This document shows, in pieces, positions 1-5,984 of a stretch of DNA of 5,984 nucleotides. The stretch is from Planctomycetota bacterium (GTDB taxonomy: Bacteria; Planctomycetota; Brocadiia; Brocadiales; Brocadiaceae). The stretch's first letter is position 1; each line of letters starts with the position of its first letter. Where the stretch lies: assembly GCA_023261465.1 (NCBI GenBank), contig JAHFOW010000178.1, positions 1-5,984 of the forward strand. The letters run 5' to 3'. Under the pieces are notes generated by a model. It ran no database searches, had not been told where the DNA came from, and worked only from the letters and a program-made list of their open reading frames with translations. A program made the translations under genes and the position numbers.

Positions 1-854
1 ATCCAAATTATTTGTTATGTCAGCTAGCGACGCCACGAAATAAATTTAAATTTCAACAAATTGCTGCGGGAGCCGCGCAGGGGAAGCTCGGTCTATTTAA
101 AATTAAGGATTTCAAAGTACTTCTGCCCCCGATAAATGTACAAAAGAAAATTTCGGATATTTATTTTGCCTATACCAACCTCATTGACATCAACCGCCGG
201 CGGATACAGCTTTTGGAAGAAGCGGCGCGGCTTCTTTTCCGCGAGTGGTTTGTTTACTTCCGTTTTCCTCTTCGGCTATGCTCAGGGCGTGCCGGGCATG
301 AAAAAATGAAGATTATTGATGGCGTGCCGGAGGGGTGGATGAAGGGTCTTTTAGAAGATATTGCGATAGTTAAAAAAGGAAGAAATATTACCTTTGATCA
401 AGCAATAGATGGAGATATTCCTGTAGTTGGGGGTGGGTTAGATCCGACCTACTATCACAACAAAGCAAATGTATCTGCGCCCGTAATTACAATAAGTGCG
501 TCTGGTGCAAATGCTGGGTATGTCAATTTGTATGATACTGATATATGGGCGTCTGATTGCTCTTATATTGATAAAAACTCGACCAAATACATCTATTACC
601 TCTATTTGAGATTGAAAAGTATGCAAACATCAATCTTGGGATTACAAGTTGGTGCCGCCCAACCCCATGTTTATCCAAAGGACTTGAACAGATTAAGAGT
701 ACTTATTGCTACAGATGATTTGTGTAGACAATTTGAGCAGTTGGTAACGCCTATTTTTGGTTTAATTAGAACTCTAAAATTTGAAAACCAAAAACTCGCC
801 CAATCTCGGGATTTACTTTTACCGCGGCTGATGAGCGGTAAGATTGAGGTGTAA
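1..854 (+). CDS. hsdS: Type I restriction-modification specificity subunit HsdS, 5' truncated by the window edge
   Basis: HsdS gives a type I R-M complex its DNA target by holding two target-recognition domains (TRDs) apart on helical conserved regions that also contact HsdM. Codons are in frame from position 3, so the TTG at 12 is not the true start; TRD1 is mostly missing. Residues below count from that TTG. GAAQGKLGLFKIKDFKVLLPP (about 20-40) is the usual end of a TRD. Residues 44-86 form the central conserved helix, with NRRRIQLLEEAARLLFREW. TRD2 runs from about 101 (IIDGVPEGW) to 235, and the distal conserved helix follows, ending LLLPRLMSGKIEV. An eight-residue insertion (87-94) separates RFP from GHEKMK and is encoded by a 24-bp repeat. 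The next gene starts 4 nt after the stop. The DNA target cannot be read from the sequence. The family call is secure. Confidence 0.95.
   Translation, partial: PNYLLCQLATPRNKFKFQQIAAGAAQGKLGLFKIKDFKVLLPPINVQKKISDIYFAYTNLIDINRRRIQLLEEAARLLFREWFVYFRFPLRLCSGRAGHEKMKIIDGVPEGWMKGLLEDIAIVKKGRNITFDQAIDGDIPVVGGGLDPTYYHNKANVSAPVITISASGANAGYVNLYDTDIWASDCSYIDKNSTKYIYYLYLRLKSMQTSILGLQVGAAQPHVYPKDLNRLRVLIATDDLCRQFEQLVTPIFGLIRTLKFENQKLAQSRDLLLPRLMSGKIEV
269..292 (+). repeat. 24-bp dispersed repeat, copy 1, in frame within hsdS
   Basis: The core CTTCGGCTATGCTCAGG matches CTTCGGCTTTGCTCAGG of the copy at 5284-5307; the two 24-bp units agree at 19 of 24 positions. Removing 269-292 (or equally 270-293) rejoins the HsdS reading frame as RFP-GHE, the usual family sequence, so this reads as an insertion of exactly eight codons. 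It sits at the junction of the central helix and TRD2. No target-site duplication is visible. That it is mobile is inference. Confidence 0.7.
846..851 (+). promoter_or_regulatory. Ribosome binding site of rhuM, overlapping the hsdS end
   Basis: GAGGTG lies inside the last hsdS codons and ends 7 nt before the ATG at 859. This favours the ATG over the in-frame TTG at 844, which would lie upstream of this site and add MRCNT, absent from usual RhuM N-termini. Because the site is within hsdS, rhuM translation probably depends on ribosomes finishing hsdS. Confidence 0.75.
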
Positions 855-858
855 CACT

Positions 859-1878
859 ATGAAAAAACTACCTGACAATCAAATTGTTTTTTATCAATCA
901 CCGGATGGCTCTGTGCATATTGAGGTTTTGTATGTCGAAGAAAACATCTGGCTGACACAAAAAAAAATGGCGGAGCTTTTCGGCACCACTCCGCAAAATA
1001 TCACCATGCATCTGAAAAATATCTATGCAAGCGGCGAAATTGAGCAATCGGCAACTTGTAAGGATTTCTTACAAGTTCAACAAGAAGGAAGCAGAGAGGT
1101 AAAAAGAAGCGCCTCCTTTTATTCATTGGACGCGATTATTGCCGTTGGCTACCGTGTCAATTCTGAAAGGGGCATCCAGTTTAGGCAGTGGGCAACAGAA
1201 ATCCTCAAAAGCTACATCCATAAAGGTTATGTGCTGGATAGCGACAGATTCAAATATGGCTCCCGATTCAGCGCCAGATACTTTGACGAACTTTACGAAG
1301 AAATCAGAGACATCCGCTCCAGTGAGAGGATGCTTTACCAAAAAATTACAGACATCTATGCCACAGCCATAGATTATTCTCCAAAGGCATACGAAACAAA
1401 ACAGTTTTTTGCCACAGTGCAAAACAAACTCCATTTTGCCATTACCGGACAGACAGCGGCAGAAATAATTCATAGCCGGGTTGATAGTAAAAAAGACAAA
1501 ATGGGACTTACCACATGGAGGCGAGCGCCAAAGGGTAAAATTATGCCGAGTGATGTGGTATTAGCCAAAAATTATCTCAATCAAAAAGAACTTACGGGGC
1601 TTAACAGAATCGTGAATATGTACCTCGACTACGCCGAGATGCAGGCGGCTCGCGGACGGGCTATGACTATGAAAGACTGGATTGAAAAACTCAATGCGTT
1701 TTTGAAATTTAGCGAACATGAAATTTTGACTAATGCGGGAAAAATAAGCCATGAAGTAGCAGAAGCGCTTGCCCTGCAAGAATATGAAAAATACCGTGTC
1801 ATTCAAGATAAAAATTATGTCTCCGATTTTGACCGCCAAGTCAAAAAATTATTAGAGTCTAAAAAGAAAAAACTATGA
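859..1878 (+). CDS. rhuM: RhuM family protein (virulence RhuM-like) embedded in the type I R-M operon
   Basis: This 339-residue protein is close to full length for the RhuM family, named from a Salmonella pathogenicity-island gene. The biochemical role is not established. Residues 31-55 (WLTQKKMAELFGTTPQNITM and on) look like a helix-turn-helix, suggesting DNA binding. Residues 88-124 carry the family signature YSLDAIIAVGYRVNSERG followed by FRQWAT and a YIHKGY end. The rest is predicted helical, with a lysine-rich tail (KKLLESKKKKL). No signal peptide or membrane segment is seen, so it should be cytoplasmic. It starts 4 nt after hsdS and overlaps hsdR by ATGA, so it is an integral part of the operon. 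RhuM genes are often found in type I R-M loci, so a regulatory or accessory defence role is likely but unproven. An A9 run (959-967) lies in the HTH coding region. Confidence 0.92.
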   Translation: MKKLPDNQIVFYQSPDGSVHIEVLYVEENIWLTQKKMAELFGTTPQNITMHLKNIYASGEIEQSATCKDFLQVQQEGSREVKRSASFYSLDAIIAVGYRVNSERGIQFRQWATEILKSYIHKGYVLDSDRFKYGSRFSARYFDELYEEIRDIRSSERMLYQKITDIYATAIDYSPKAYETKQFFATVQNKLHFAITGQTAAEIIHSRVDSKKDKMGLTTWRRAPKGKIMPSDVVLAKNYLNQKELTGLNRIVNMYLDYAEMQAARGRAMTMKDWIEKLNAFLKFSEHEILTNAGKISHEVAEALALQEYEKYRVIQDKNYVSDFDRQVKKLLESKKKKL

Positions 1879-4800
1879 CTTACCTAAACGAAGACACATT
1901 AGTCCAGCAAACAACCGCCGATTACCTCCGTGACCGACTCGGTTGGGATTCTGTCTATGCCTATAATCAGGAAACCTTTGGGTCCGATGGGCTATTGGGG
2001 AGAAATTCCGACCGTGAAGTTGTTCTAATCCGCTATCTAAAACAGGCGTTGAAAAAATTCAATAAAGGTCTCCCCGAAACTGCCTATGATGAAGCCGTTC
2101 GTCAGGTGAAGGATTATTCACAGAGCCAGTCTTTGCTTGCCAATAATTTTGACAAATACAAACTGTTCAAAGACGGTGTGCTTGTATCGTTTCAGGGCGA
2201 ACACGGCGAGATAAAAAAAGAGCGGCTTAAAATATTTGATTTTGATGATGCGACAAATAATGATTTTTTGGCTGTGCGGGAACTGTGGATTCAGGGGGGG
2301 CTTTATCGCAGGCGGATTGACATTGCCGGTTTTGTCAACGGCATTCCGCTTTTGTTTGTCGAGTGCAAAAATATCCATAAAGACCTCAAGCATGCGTATG
2401 AAAGAAACCTTGCCGATTACAAAGACACCATCCCTCACTTTTTCCATCATAATGCGATTGTCATGCTTGCCAATGGCGATAAGGCAAAAATCGGCACCAT
2501 CACTGCCGGTTATGAGCATTTTCATGAATGGAAGCGCCTGGCAGAATCCGACCCGGGCGTTGTGGATATGGAAACCCTGCTCAAGGGCGTGTGCGATAAA
2601 AAGAACCTCATGGACATCTTTGAAAATTTCATTATCTATGACAATTCCACGGGCAAACAGATAAAAGTGCTGGCAAAAAACCACCAGTATCTTGGGGTGA
2701 ATCAGGTGATTAAAGCCCTGAATGACCCGCAAAGAGCCAAGGGAAAGCTCGGCGTATTCTGGCATACGCAGGGCGCCGGGAAGAGTTATTCCATGGTGTT
2801 TTTCACCACCAAGGTGCATCGCAAAATCGGCGGCAACTACACATTTCTCATCTGCACCGATCGGGATGATCTGGACACGCAAATATACAAAACCTTTGCT
2901 GGTTGCGGTGTGGCGGATAACGACAAAAACCCTTGCCGGCCAAGCAGCGGCAGGCATCTGGCTGACCTGATGACACATCATAAGGCATACGTCTTTTCTA
3001 CGATTCAAAAATTCAATCAGGAAGTAGACCCCGATGAAGGCTATACCAAACGCGACGATATCATTGTGATTACCGACGAAGCGCACCGCACTCAATACGG
3101 CATGCTCGCCCTGAATATGCGCAATGCCCTGCCGAATGCCAGCTTTATCGGATTTACCGGCACGCCGTTATTTAAGGATGACGAGATCACTGCCAAGGTC
3201 TTTGGGGATTATGTTTCCACCTATGACTTTCAGCGGGCGGTGGAAGATAAAGCGACGGTGCCGCTTTATTATGACTCGCGGGGCGATACCCTGGGTGTAG
3301 CCACCAATGATATTAACGAGCGGATTGCTGAAAAACTGGAACAGATTGAGATTGATGATATTGATGTAAAAGAGCGGCTGGAAAAGGAACTGAAGCGGGA
3401 CTATCACATCATTACAGCGGAAAAGAGGCTCAATCAAATCGCCAAAGATTTTGTCGGGCACTACACAACCTCTTGGGAAACCGGCAAAGCGATGTTTGTG
3501 TGTATTGACAAGCTCACCTGCGTGCGGATGTATGAATTGATCAGGCAATATTGGGAGCAAAAAGAGGAAGAAATTGAAGAATCATGGAAAATGGCCGCTG
3601 GAGAAGAAAAGGAGCATCTTTCCAATAAGCTTATTTGGATGAAAGAAACAAAGATGGCGGTTATTGTGAGCGAGGAGCAGGGCGAGGTTGAGAAGTTTAG
3701 AAAATGGGGTTTTGATATCACACCGCACCGGCGGCTCATCAAAAACGGCTTTGAACTCTCTGCCGGAACGCGCATTGATGTAGATTCTGCGTTTAAAAAA
3801 GAGGAGCATCCTTTTCGCATTGCCATTGTTTGCGCAATGTGGCTCACCGGCTTTGATGTGCCGAGTTTGGCAAACCTTTATTTGGACAAGCCGCTCAAAG
3901 CCCATACGCTCATGCAGGCGATTGCCCGCGCGAACCGGGTCAATAAGGATAAAAATAACGGATTGATAGTTGATTACTGCGGCATTCTGAAAAATCTGCG
4001 GAAGGCGCTTGCGACCTTTACCGGCACAGGCGATACCGGCAGGCCCGGGCCGGATGAATTGGATCCTACCAGAACAAAAGAGGAATTACTTGAAGACTTA
4101 AAACAAGCGATTGGAATGGTGAGTGGTTTCCTAAATGAGAGGAAAGCGCCGTTTGATGCGATCATTAACACAATCGGATTTGAGAGAAACAAGGCGATTG
4201 TCGCGGCCAAAGAAGCAGTAAACGAAAATGATGAAACCAGAAAGAAGTTTGAGGTGATGTGCCGGGAAGTATTTATTAAATTCAAGGCGTGTCTGACAAT
4301 TCCCGGAATTAATGATTATCGCAGTCAGTACAACGCTATCAATATCATATACAAAAGCCTGCAAAAAGACCGGGACATGGCAGATATCAGCGACATCATT
4401 AAACAACTGCATGAAGTGGTTGATGAATCAATTTCCGTGATCCCCGGCAAAGCCAAAGAACCCGATAAACCGTATGATATCAGCAAGATTGACTTTAGCC
4501 GATTACGGGCAGAGTTTGAGAATGCCAGGACGAAAAACACTACCGTGCAAAGCCTGAAAAGCATAATTGAGAAAAAACTACAGCGGCTTATTCAAAGAAA
4601 TCCGCTTCGGACGGACCTTCAGGAACATTATGAAAAGATTATTGATGAATATAACAAAGAAAAAGACCGCCAAAATATTGAGGCCACTTTTGAGGCATTA
4701 CTGAAGTTTGTCCAGGAGCTGGACGAGGAAGAAAGCCGGGCAATGCGGGAGGGTCTGGACGAGGAAACATTGGCTATTTATGACCTTTTGGCAAAACCAG

Positions 4801-5081
4801 ATTTAACACCCCATGAAATTAAAAAGATAAAAAAGGTGGCAAAGGAACTTTTGGAAAAACTGAAAGATAAATTAAAGGATCTGTATAAGTGGCAGGACAA
4901 AGAGCCGACAAGGGATGAAGTAAAAGTATTAATTAGAAATTTTCTGTGGGATGAGAAAACCGGCCTGCCTGTAGATTTTTACACTCAAGACGATGTGGAG
5001 CGAAAGTCTGAGGAGGTATTTTACCATGTCTATCGGGCATACCCGACCGTGCCCTCGCCGTATTATGCCACTGCAGGGTAG
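1875..5081 (+). CDS. hsdR: Type I restriction enzyme endonuclease/translocase subunit HsdR
   Basis: HsdR provides ATP-driven DNA translocation and cleavage in the HsdR-HsdM-HsdS complex. At 1068 residues it is full length. The N-terminal PD-(D/E)xK nuclease is seen as D149 in RRRIDIAGF and E163-x-K165 in FVECKN. The superfamily 2 helicase core follows: Walker A HTQGAGKS (297-304, K303), DEAH (401-404), GFTGTP (426-431), and MWLTGFDVPS with QAIARANR (655-664, 681-688) for motifs V and VI. All key residues are present. The part after about 720 is charged and helical, as expected for the C-terminal domain that docks on the methylase, and ends YRAYPTVPSPYYATAG. The ATG at 1875 overlaps the rhuM stop (ATGA). 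No good Shine-Dalgarno precedes it, so translation is probably coupled. N-terminal NEDTLVQQ fits the family start. A G7 run lies at 2294-2300. No clear terminator follows. Confidence 0.97.
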   Translation: MTYLNEDTLVQQTTADYLRDRLGWDSVYAYNQETFGSDGLLGRNSDREVVLIRYLKQALKKFNKGLPETAYDEAVRQVKDYSQSQSLLANNFDKYKLFKDGVLVSFQGEHGEIKKERLKIFDFDDATNNDFLAVRELWIQGGLYRRRIDIAGFVNGIPLLFVECKNIHKDLKHAYERNLADYKDTIPHFFHHNAIVMLANGDKAKIGTITAGYEHFHEWKRLAESDPGVVDMETLLKGVCDKKNLMDIFENFIIYDNSTGKQIKVLAKNHQYLGVNQVIKALNDPQRAKGKLGVFWHTQGAGKSYSMVFFTTKVHRKIGGNYTFLICTDRDDLDTQIYKTFAGCGVADNDKNPCRPSSGRHLADLMTHHKAYVFSTIQKFNQEVDPDEGYTKRDDIIVITDEAHRTQYGMLALNMRNALPNASFIGFTGTPLFKDDEITAKVFGDYVSTYDFQRAVEDKATVPLYYDSRGDTLGVATNDINERIAEKLEQIEIDDIDVKERLEKELKRDYHIITAEKRLNQIAKDFVGHYTTSWETGKAMFVCIDKLTCVRMYELIRQYWEQKEEEIEESWKMAAGEEKEHLSNKLIWMKETKMAVIVSEEQGEVEKFRKWGFDITPHRRLIKNGFELSAGTRIDVDSAFKKEEHPFRIAIVCAMWLTGFDVPSLANLYLDKPLKAHTLMQAIARANRVNKDKNNGLIVDYCGILKNLRKALATFTGTGDTGRPGPDELDPTRTKEELLEDLKQAIGMVSGFLNERKAPFDAIINTIGFERNKAIVAAKEAVNENDETRKKFEVMCREVFIKFKACLTIPGINDYRSQYNAINIIYKSLQKDRDMADISDIIKQLHEVVDESISVIPGKAKEPDKPYDISKIDFSRLRAEFENARTKNTTVQSLKSIIEKKLQRLIQRNPLRTDLQEHYEKIIDEYNKEKDRQNIEATFEALLKFVQELDEEESRAMREGLDEETLAIYDLLAKPDLTPHEIKKIKKVAKELLEKLKDKLKDLYKWQDKEPTRDEVKVLIRNFLWDEKTGLPVDFYTQDDVERKSEEVFYHVYRAYPTVPSPYYATAG

Positions 5082-5194
5082 AGATTTTATATGTTTAAGA
5101 AACGAAATATTCAACTCTCGCTTTCATACTCTTCGAGTAAATTAAGAGGGAGACGATCCAACGGCTAAGATTTCATCACATCCCAGAGCAGTGA

Positions 5195-5361
5195 AACGAG
5201 AAAAAATCTGTTCCTGCTATGAAAGAAATAAAAAGGTATTAGCCCAACATTACGGTTTTACCGATGAGGAATTAGACTTTATCCCTTCGGCTTTGCTCAG
5301 GACAGGCATCAACTACGACATCAAATACCGTATAGGTAAAGAATTGGACGCAGAGGATTGA
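5195..5361 (+). pseudogene. C-terminal remnant of an N6-adenine DNA methylase (Eco57I/type IIG-like)
   Basis: The end reads KVLAQHYGFTDEELDFI, an eight-residue interruption PSALLRTG, then INYDIKYRIGKELDAED and a stop at 5359-5361. HYGFTxEELDFIINYDIKYRMG is a tail I recognise from large class I methylases with a C-terminal specificity domain, such as Eco57I-like enzymes. Upstream, the family pattern (K-S-x-P-x-x-x-E-I-x-K-V-L-A) continues in a different frame as KKSVPAMKEI, joined at the A5 run 5230-5234. One missing A there would explain the shift. An in-frame stop at 5192-5194 closes that upstream frame, and nothing of the catalytic domain (no NPPY motif) is present. It is therefore a non-functional scrap of a second modification enzyme. 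The family assignment rests on a short tail. Confidence 0.65.
5284..5307 (+). repeat. 24-bp dispersed repeat, copy 2, in the methylase remnant
   Basis: The unit begins CCTTCGGCTTTGCTCAGG and ends ACAGGC. It encodes PSALLRTG and splits the methylase tail exactly between DFI and INYDIKYR; deleting the 24 nt restores DFIINYDIKYR. ATC flanks it on both sides, but the family already has two isoleucines here, so this need not be a target duplication. It is the same orientation and family as 269-292. Confidence 0.75.
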
Positions 5362-5388
5362 GATTGTTAAAATAATAAATAAAACATC

Positions 5389-5430
5389 CATGACCAAAAA
5401 CGGTCACAAGGGATCATGAAAATCCGTTTT
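5389..5430. repeat. Cluster of short overlapping inverted repeats
   Basis: Three small pairings share this stretch: TGACC (5391-5395) with GGTCA (5402-5406); CATGA (5389-5393) with TCATG (5414-5418); and AAAACGG (5397-5403) with CCGTTTT (5424-5430). They compete for the same bases. There is no T run after any stem, so a terminator is not supported. Arms are only 5-7 bp and chance is a fair explanation. Confidence 0.3.
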
Positions 5431-5672
5431 CAGGTGAAAATAGAAAAAGACGTTTTGCATTACCTGCTGAAAGGTGGCCAGCCCAACTGGTACCGGCAAG
5501 AGGGCCTAAAAAAAGAATCGAGCCAGAATTAAAGGAAGCCTTAGATAAAAACAGACGATTGCTCATAACCCCATTTGATGAGTATGTTAAACGAGTTACT
5601 GTAGAAACTGCCAATCAGAGAAACCGTCTCATGGCAGAACTGGCGGATGAAATATTTGTCGCATACGCCTAA
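5394..5672 (+). pseudogene. Headless fragment resembling the C-terminal part of a DprA/Smf-like protein
   Basis: This frame opens after the stop at 5391-5393 with no ATG near its beginning and runs to TAA at 5670-5672. The segment KNRRLLITPFDEYVKR, then ETANQRNRLMAELADEIFVA, matches the pattern I know from DprA/Smf-type Rossmann nucleotide-binding proteins (GRLLLLSPF, then RNRLVAALADEVFVA). In intact proteins DprA handles single-stranded DNA for recombination; many related proteins have unknown roles. The nucleotide-binding N-terminal half is missing. The sequence stops at AYA, where relatives usually continue, so both ends look truncated. The first 35 or so codons are not recognisable. The nearest in-frame ATG (5627) is too far downstream to make a useful protein, so expression is unlikely. 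The family call is moderate and rests on memory of the motif. Confidence 0.5.
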
Positions 5673-5680
5673 TTTTTTCC

Positions 5681-5685
5681 GAGGA
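5681..5685 (+). promoter_or_regulatory. Ribosome binding site of the GH15-family gene
   Basis: GAGGA ends 6 nt before the ATG at 5692, a good spacing, and follows the stop of the DprA-like fragment by 8 nt. It supports 5692 as the true start. I do not see a convincing promoter in the preceding 100 nt. Confidence 0.75.
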
Positions 5686-5691
5686 AAAACT

Positions 5692-5984
5692 ATGCCAAGA
5701 GACATACCTGTAGGAAATGGTTCGATGCTGGTTACCTTTGACCGGGAATACCAAATCAGGGATATCTATTTCCCTTACGTAGGGAAGGAAAACCACACCA
5801 TTGGCCATCCGTCCCGCATGGGTGTCTGGGTTGACGGCCAGTTTAGCTGGATAGACGGGGAGTGGATAAAGACTCTTAAATATAAGGAAAATACCCTCGT
5901 TACCGATGTAAAGGCGCGAAGTGACCGGTTAAAGATAGAACTTCAGATGTACGACGTTGTGGATTTTCACTTAAATATCTTTGT
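5692..5984 (+). CDS. Glycoside hydrolase family 15 (glucoamylase-like) protein, N-terminal part, cut by the window end
   Basis: GH15 enzymes release glucose from the ends of alpha-glucans or act on related alpha-linked sugars such as trehalose and dextran. The 97 residues visible begin MPRDIPVGNGSMLVTFDREY, then IRDIYFPYVGKENHTIGHPS and GVWVDGQFSWI. This is the characteristic start of bacterial GH15 proteins: a beta-sandwich N-terminal domain with the IPVGNG and DIYFP-x-x-G-x-ENHT motifs. The catalytic (alpha/alpha)6 barrel with its two glutamates would lie beyond the window, so activity and exact substrate cannot be judged. No signal peptide is present, which points to a cytoplasmic protein working on internal storage sugar such as glycogen or trehalose; that role is inference. 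It lies immediately after decayed gene fragments and is probably the first intact gene of the host's normal chromosome on this side. Confidence 0.9.
   Translation, partial: MPRDIPVGNGSMLVTFDREYQIRDIYFPYVGKENHTIGHPSRMGVWVDGQFSWIDGEWIKTLKYKENTLVTDVKARSDRLKIELQMYDVVDFHLNIF

Larger units (their letters stand above)
5082..5691. other. Decayed spacer between hsdR and the GH15 gene
   Basis: These 610 nt hold no convincing intact gene. From 5082 to about 5194 I see only AT-rich sequence with a small perfect hairpin TACTC-TTC-GAGTA (5127-5139). It lacks a following T run and so is not a credible terminator. The rest contains a methylase C-terminal remnant, a 24-bp repeat, an inverted-repeat cluster and a DprA-like fragment, each listed separately. 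The mosaic of unrelated gene tails suggests repeated insertion and deletion next to the R-M operon. Confidence 0.7.

Noticed and set aside
1123..1473. Minus-strand open frame opposite rhuM
   Set aside because: It is antisense to a well-supported coding sequence, with no ribosome binding site or family pattern of note.
2118..3095. Long open frame on the minus strand (325 codons)
   Set aside because: It lies wholly inside hsdR, whose motifs are fully explained on the plus strand; the minus-strand protein has no recognisable family pattern.
4036..4053. GC-rich palindrome (GGCCCGGGCC at 4042-4051) inside hsdR, considered as a third inserted repeat
   Set aside because: It encodes a Gly/Pro-rich linker (GDTGRPGPDELD) in a region that varies in length among HsdR proteins, and it does not match the 24-bp repeat core.
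5127..5139. Hairpin TACTC-TTC-GAGTA as the hsdR terminator
   Set aside because: It has a five-base-pair stem and no T run after it, so a Rho-independent terminator is not supported.
5091..5168. Small plus-strand frame (MFKKRNIQLSLS...) just after hsdR
   Set aside because: It has only 25 codons, a poor ribosome binding site and no recognisable similarity; probably chance.
5416..5532. 38-codon frame beginning MKIRFQVKIEK
   Set aside because: It overlaps the DprA-like fragment in another frame and lacks a clear ribosome binding site; the DprA-like frame has the recognisable motifs.
5414..5614. Minus-strand open frame opposite the DprA-like fragment
   Set aside because: It is a shadow of the plus-strand fragment, with no family pattern or credible start signal.
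1..5984. CRISPR array, tRNA, rRNA or transposase gene
   Set aside because: No regularly spaced repeats, no tRNA or rRNA-like stretches and no transposase motifs were seen in the window.

Overview
The window comes from a bacterial chromosome of moderate, somewhat AT-leaning composition. Every recognisable gene reads left to right. The organism cannot be fixed from the sequence. The gene mix, and a short 24-bp dispersed repeat of a kind I associate with genomes of uncultivated environmental bacteria, make such a lineage plausible, but that is inference.

Positions 1-5081 are the distal part of a type I restriction-modification operon. It begins inside hsdS, the DNA-specificity subunit. rhuM, a RhuM-family protein with a helix-turn-helix-like N-terminus, follows after 4 nt. 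hsdR, the ATP-dependent restriction/translocase subunit, follows with an ATGA stop/start overlap. hsdM is not in the window and probably lies upstream. HsdS with HsdM would set the methylation target, and HsdR would join them to translocate and cut unmodified DNA. RhuM is an accessory protein of unproven role that is co-translated with the restriction subunit.

Positions 5082-5691 are a decayed spacer without an obvious intact gene. It holds the C-terminal remnant of an N6-adenine DNA methylase, broken by a likely 1-nt frameshift and by an in-frame 24-bp insertion. It also holds a headless fragment resembling the C-terminal half of a DprA/Smf-like protein.

From 5692 to the right edge is the start of a gene for a glycoside hydrolase family 15 (glucoamylase-like) protein, with a good ribosome binding site and cut by the window end. 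It is probably unrelated to the defence genes.

The most notable signal not explained by the genes is a pair of related 24-bp elements. One sits in hsdS (269-292) and one in the methylase remnant (5284-5307). Each adds exactly eight codons at a point where removing it restores the expected family sequence. They look like members of a small dispersed repeat family that inserts into coding sequence.
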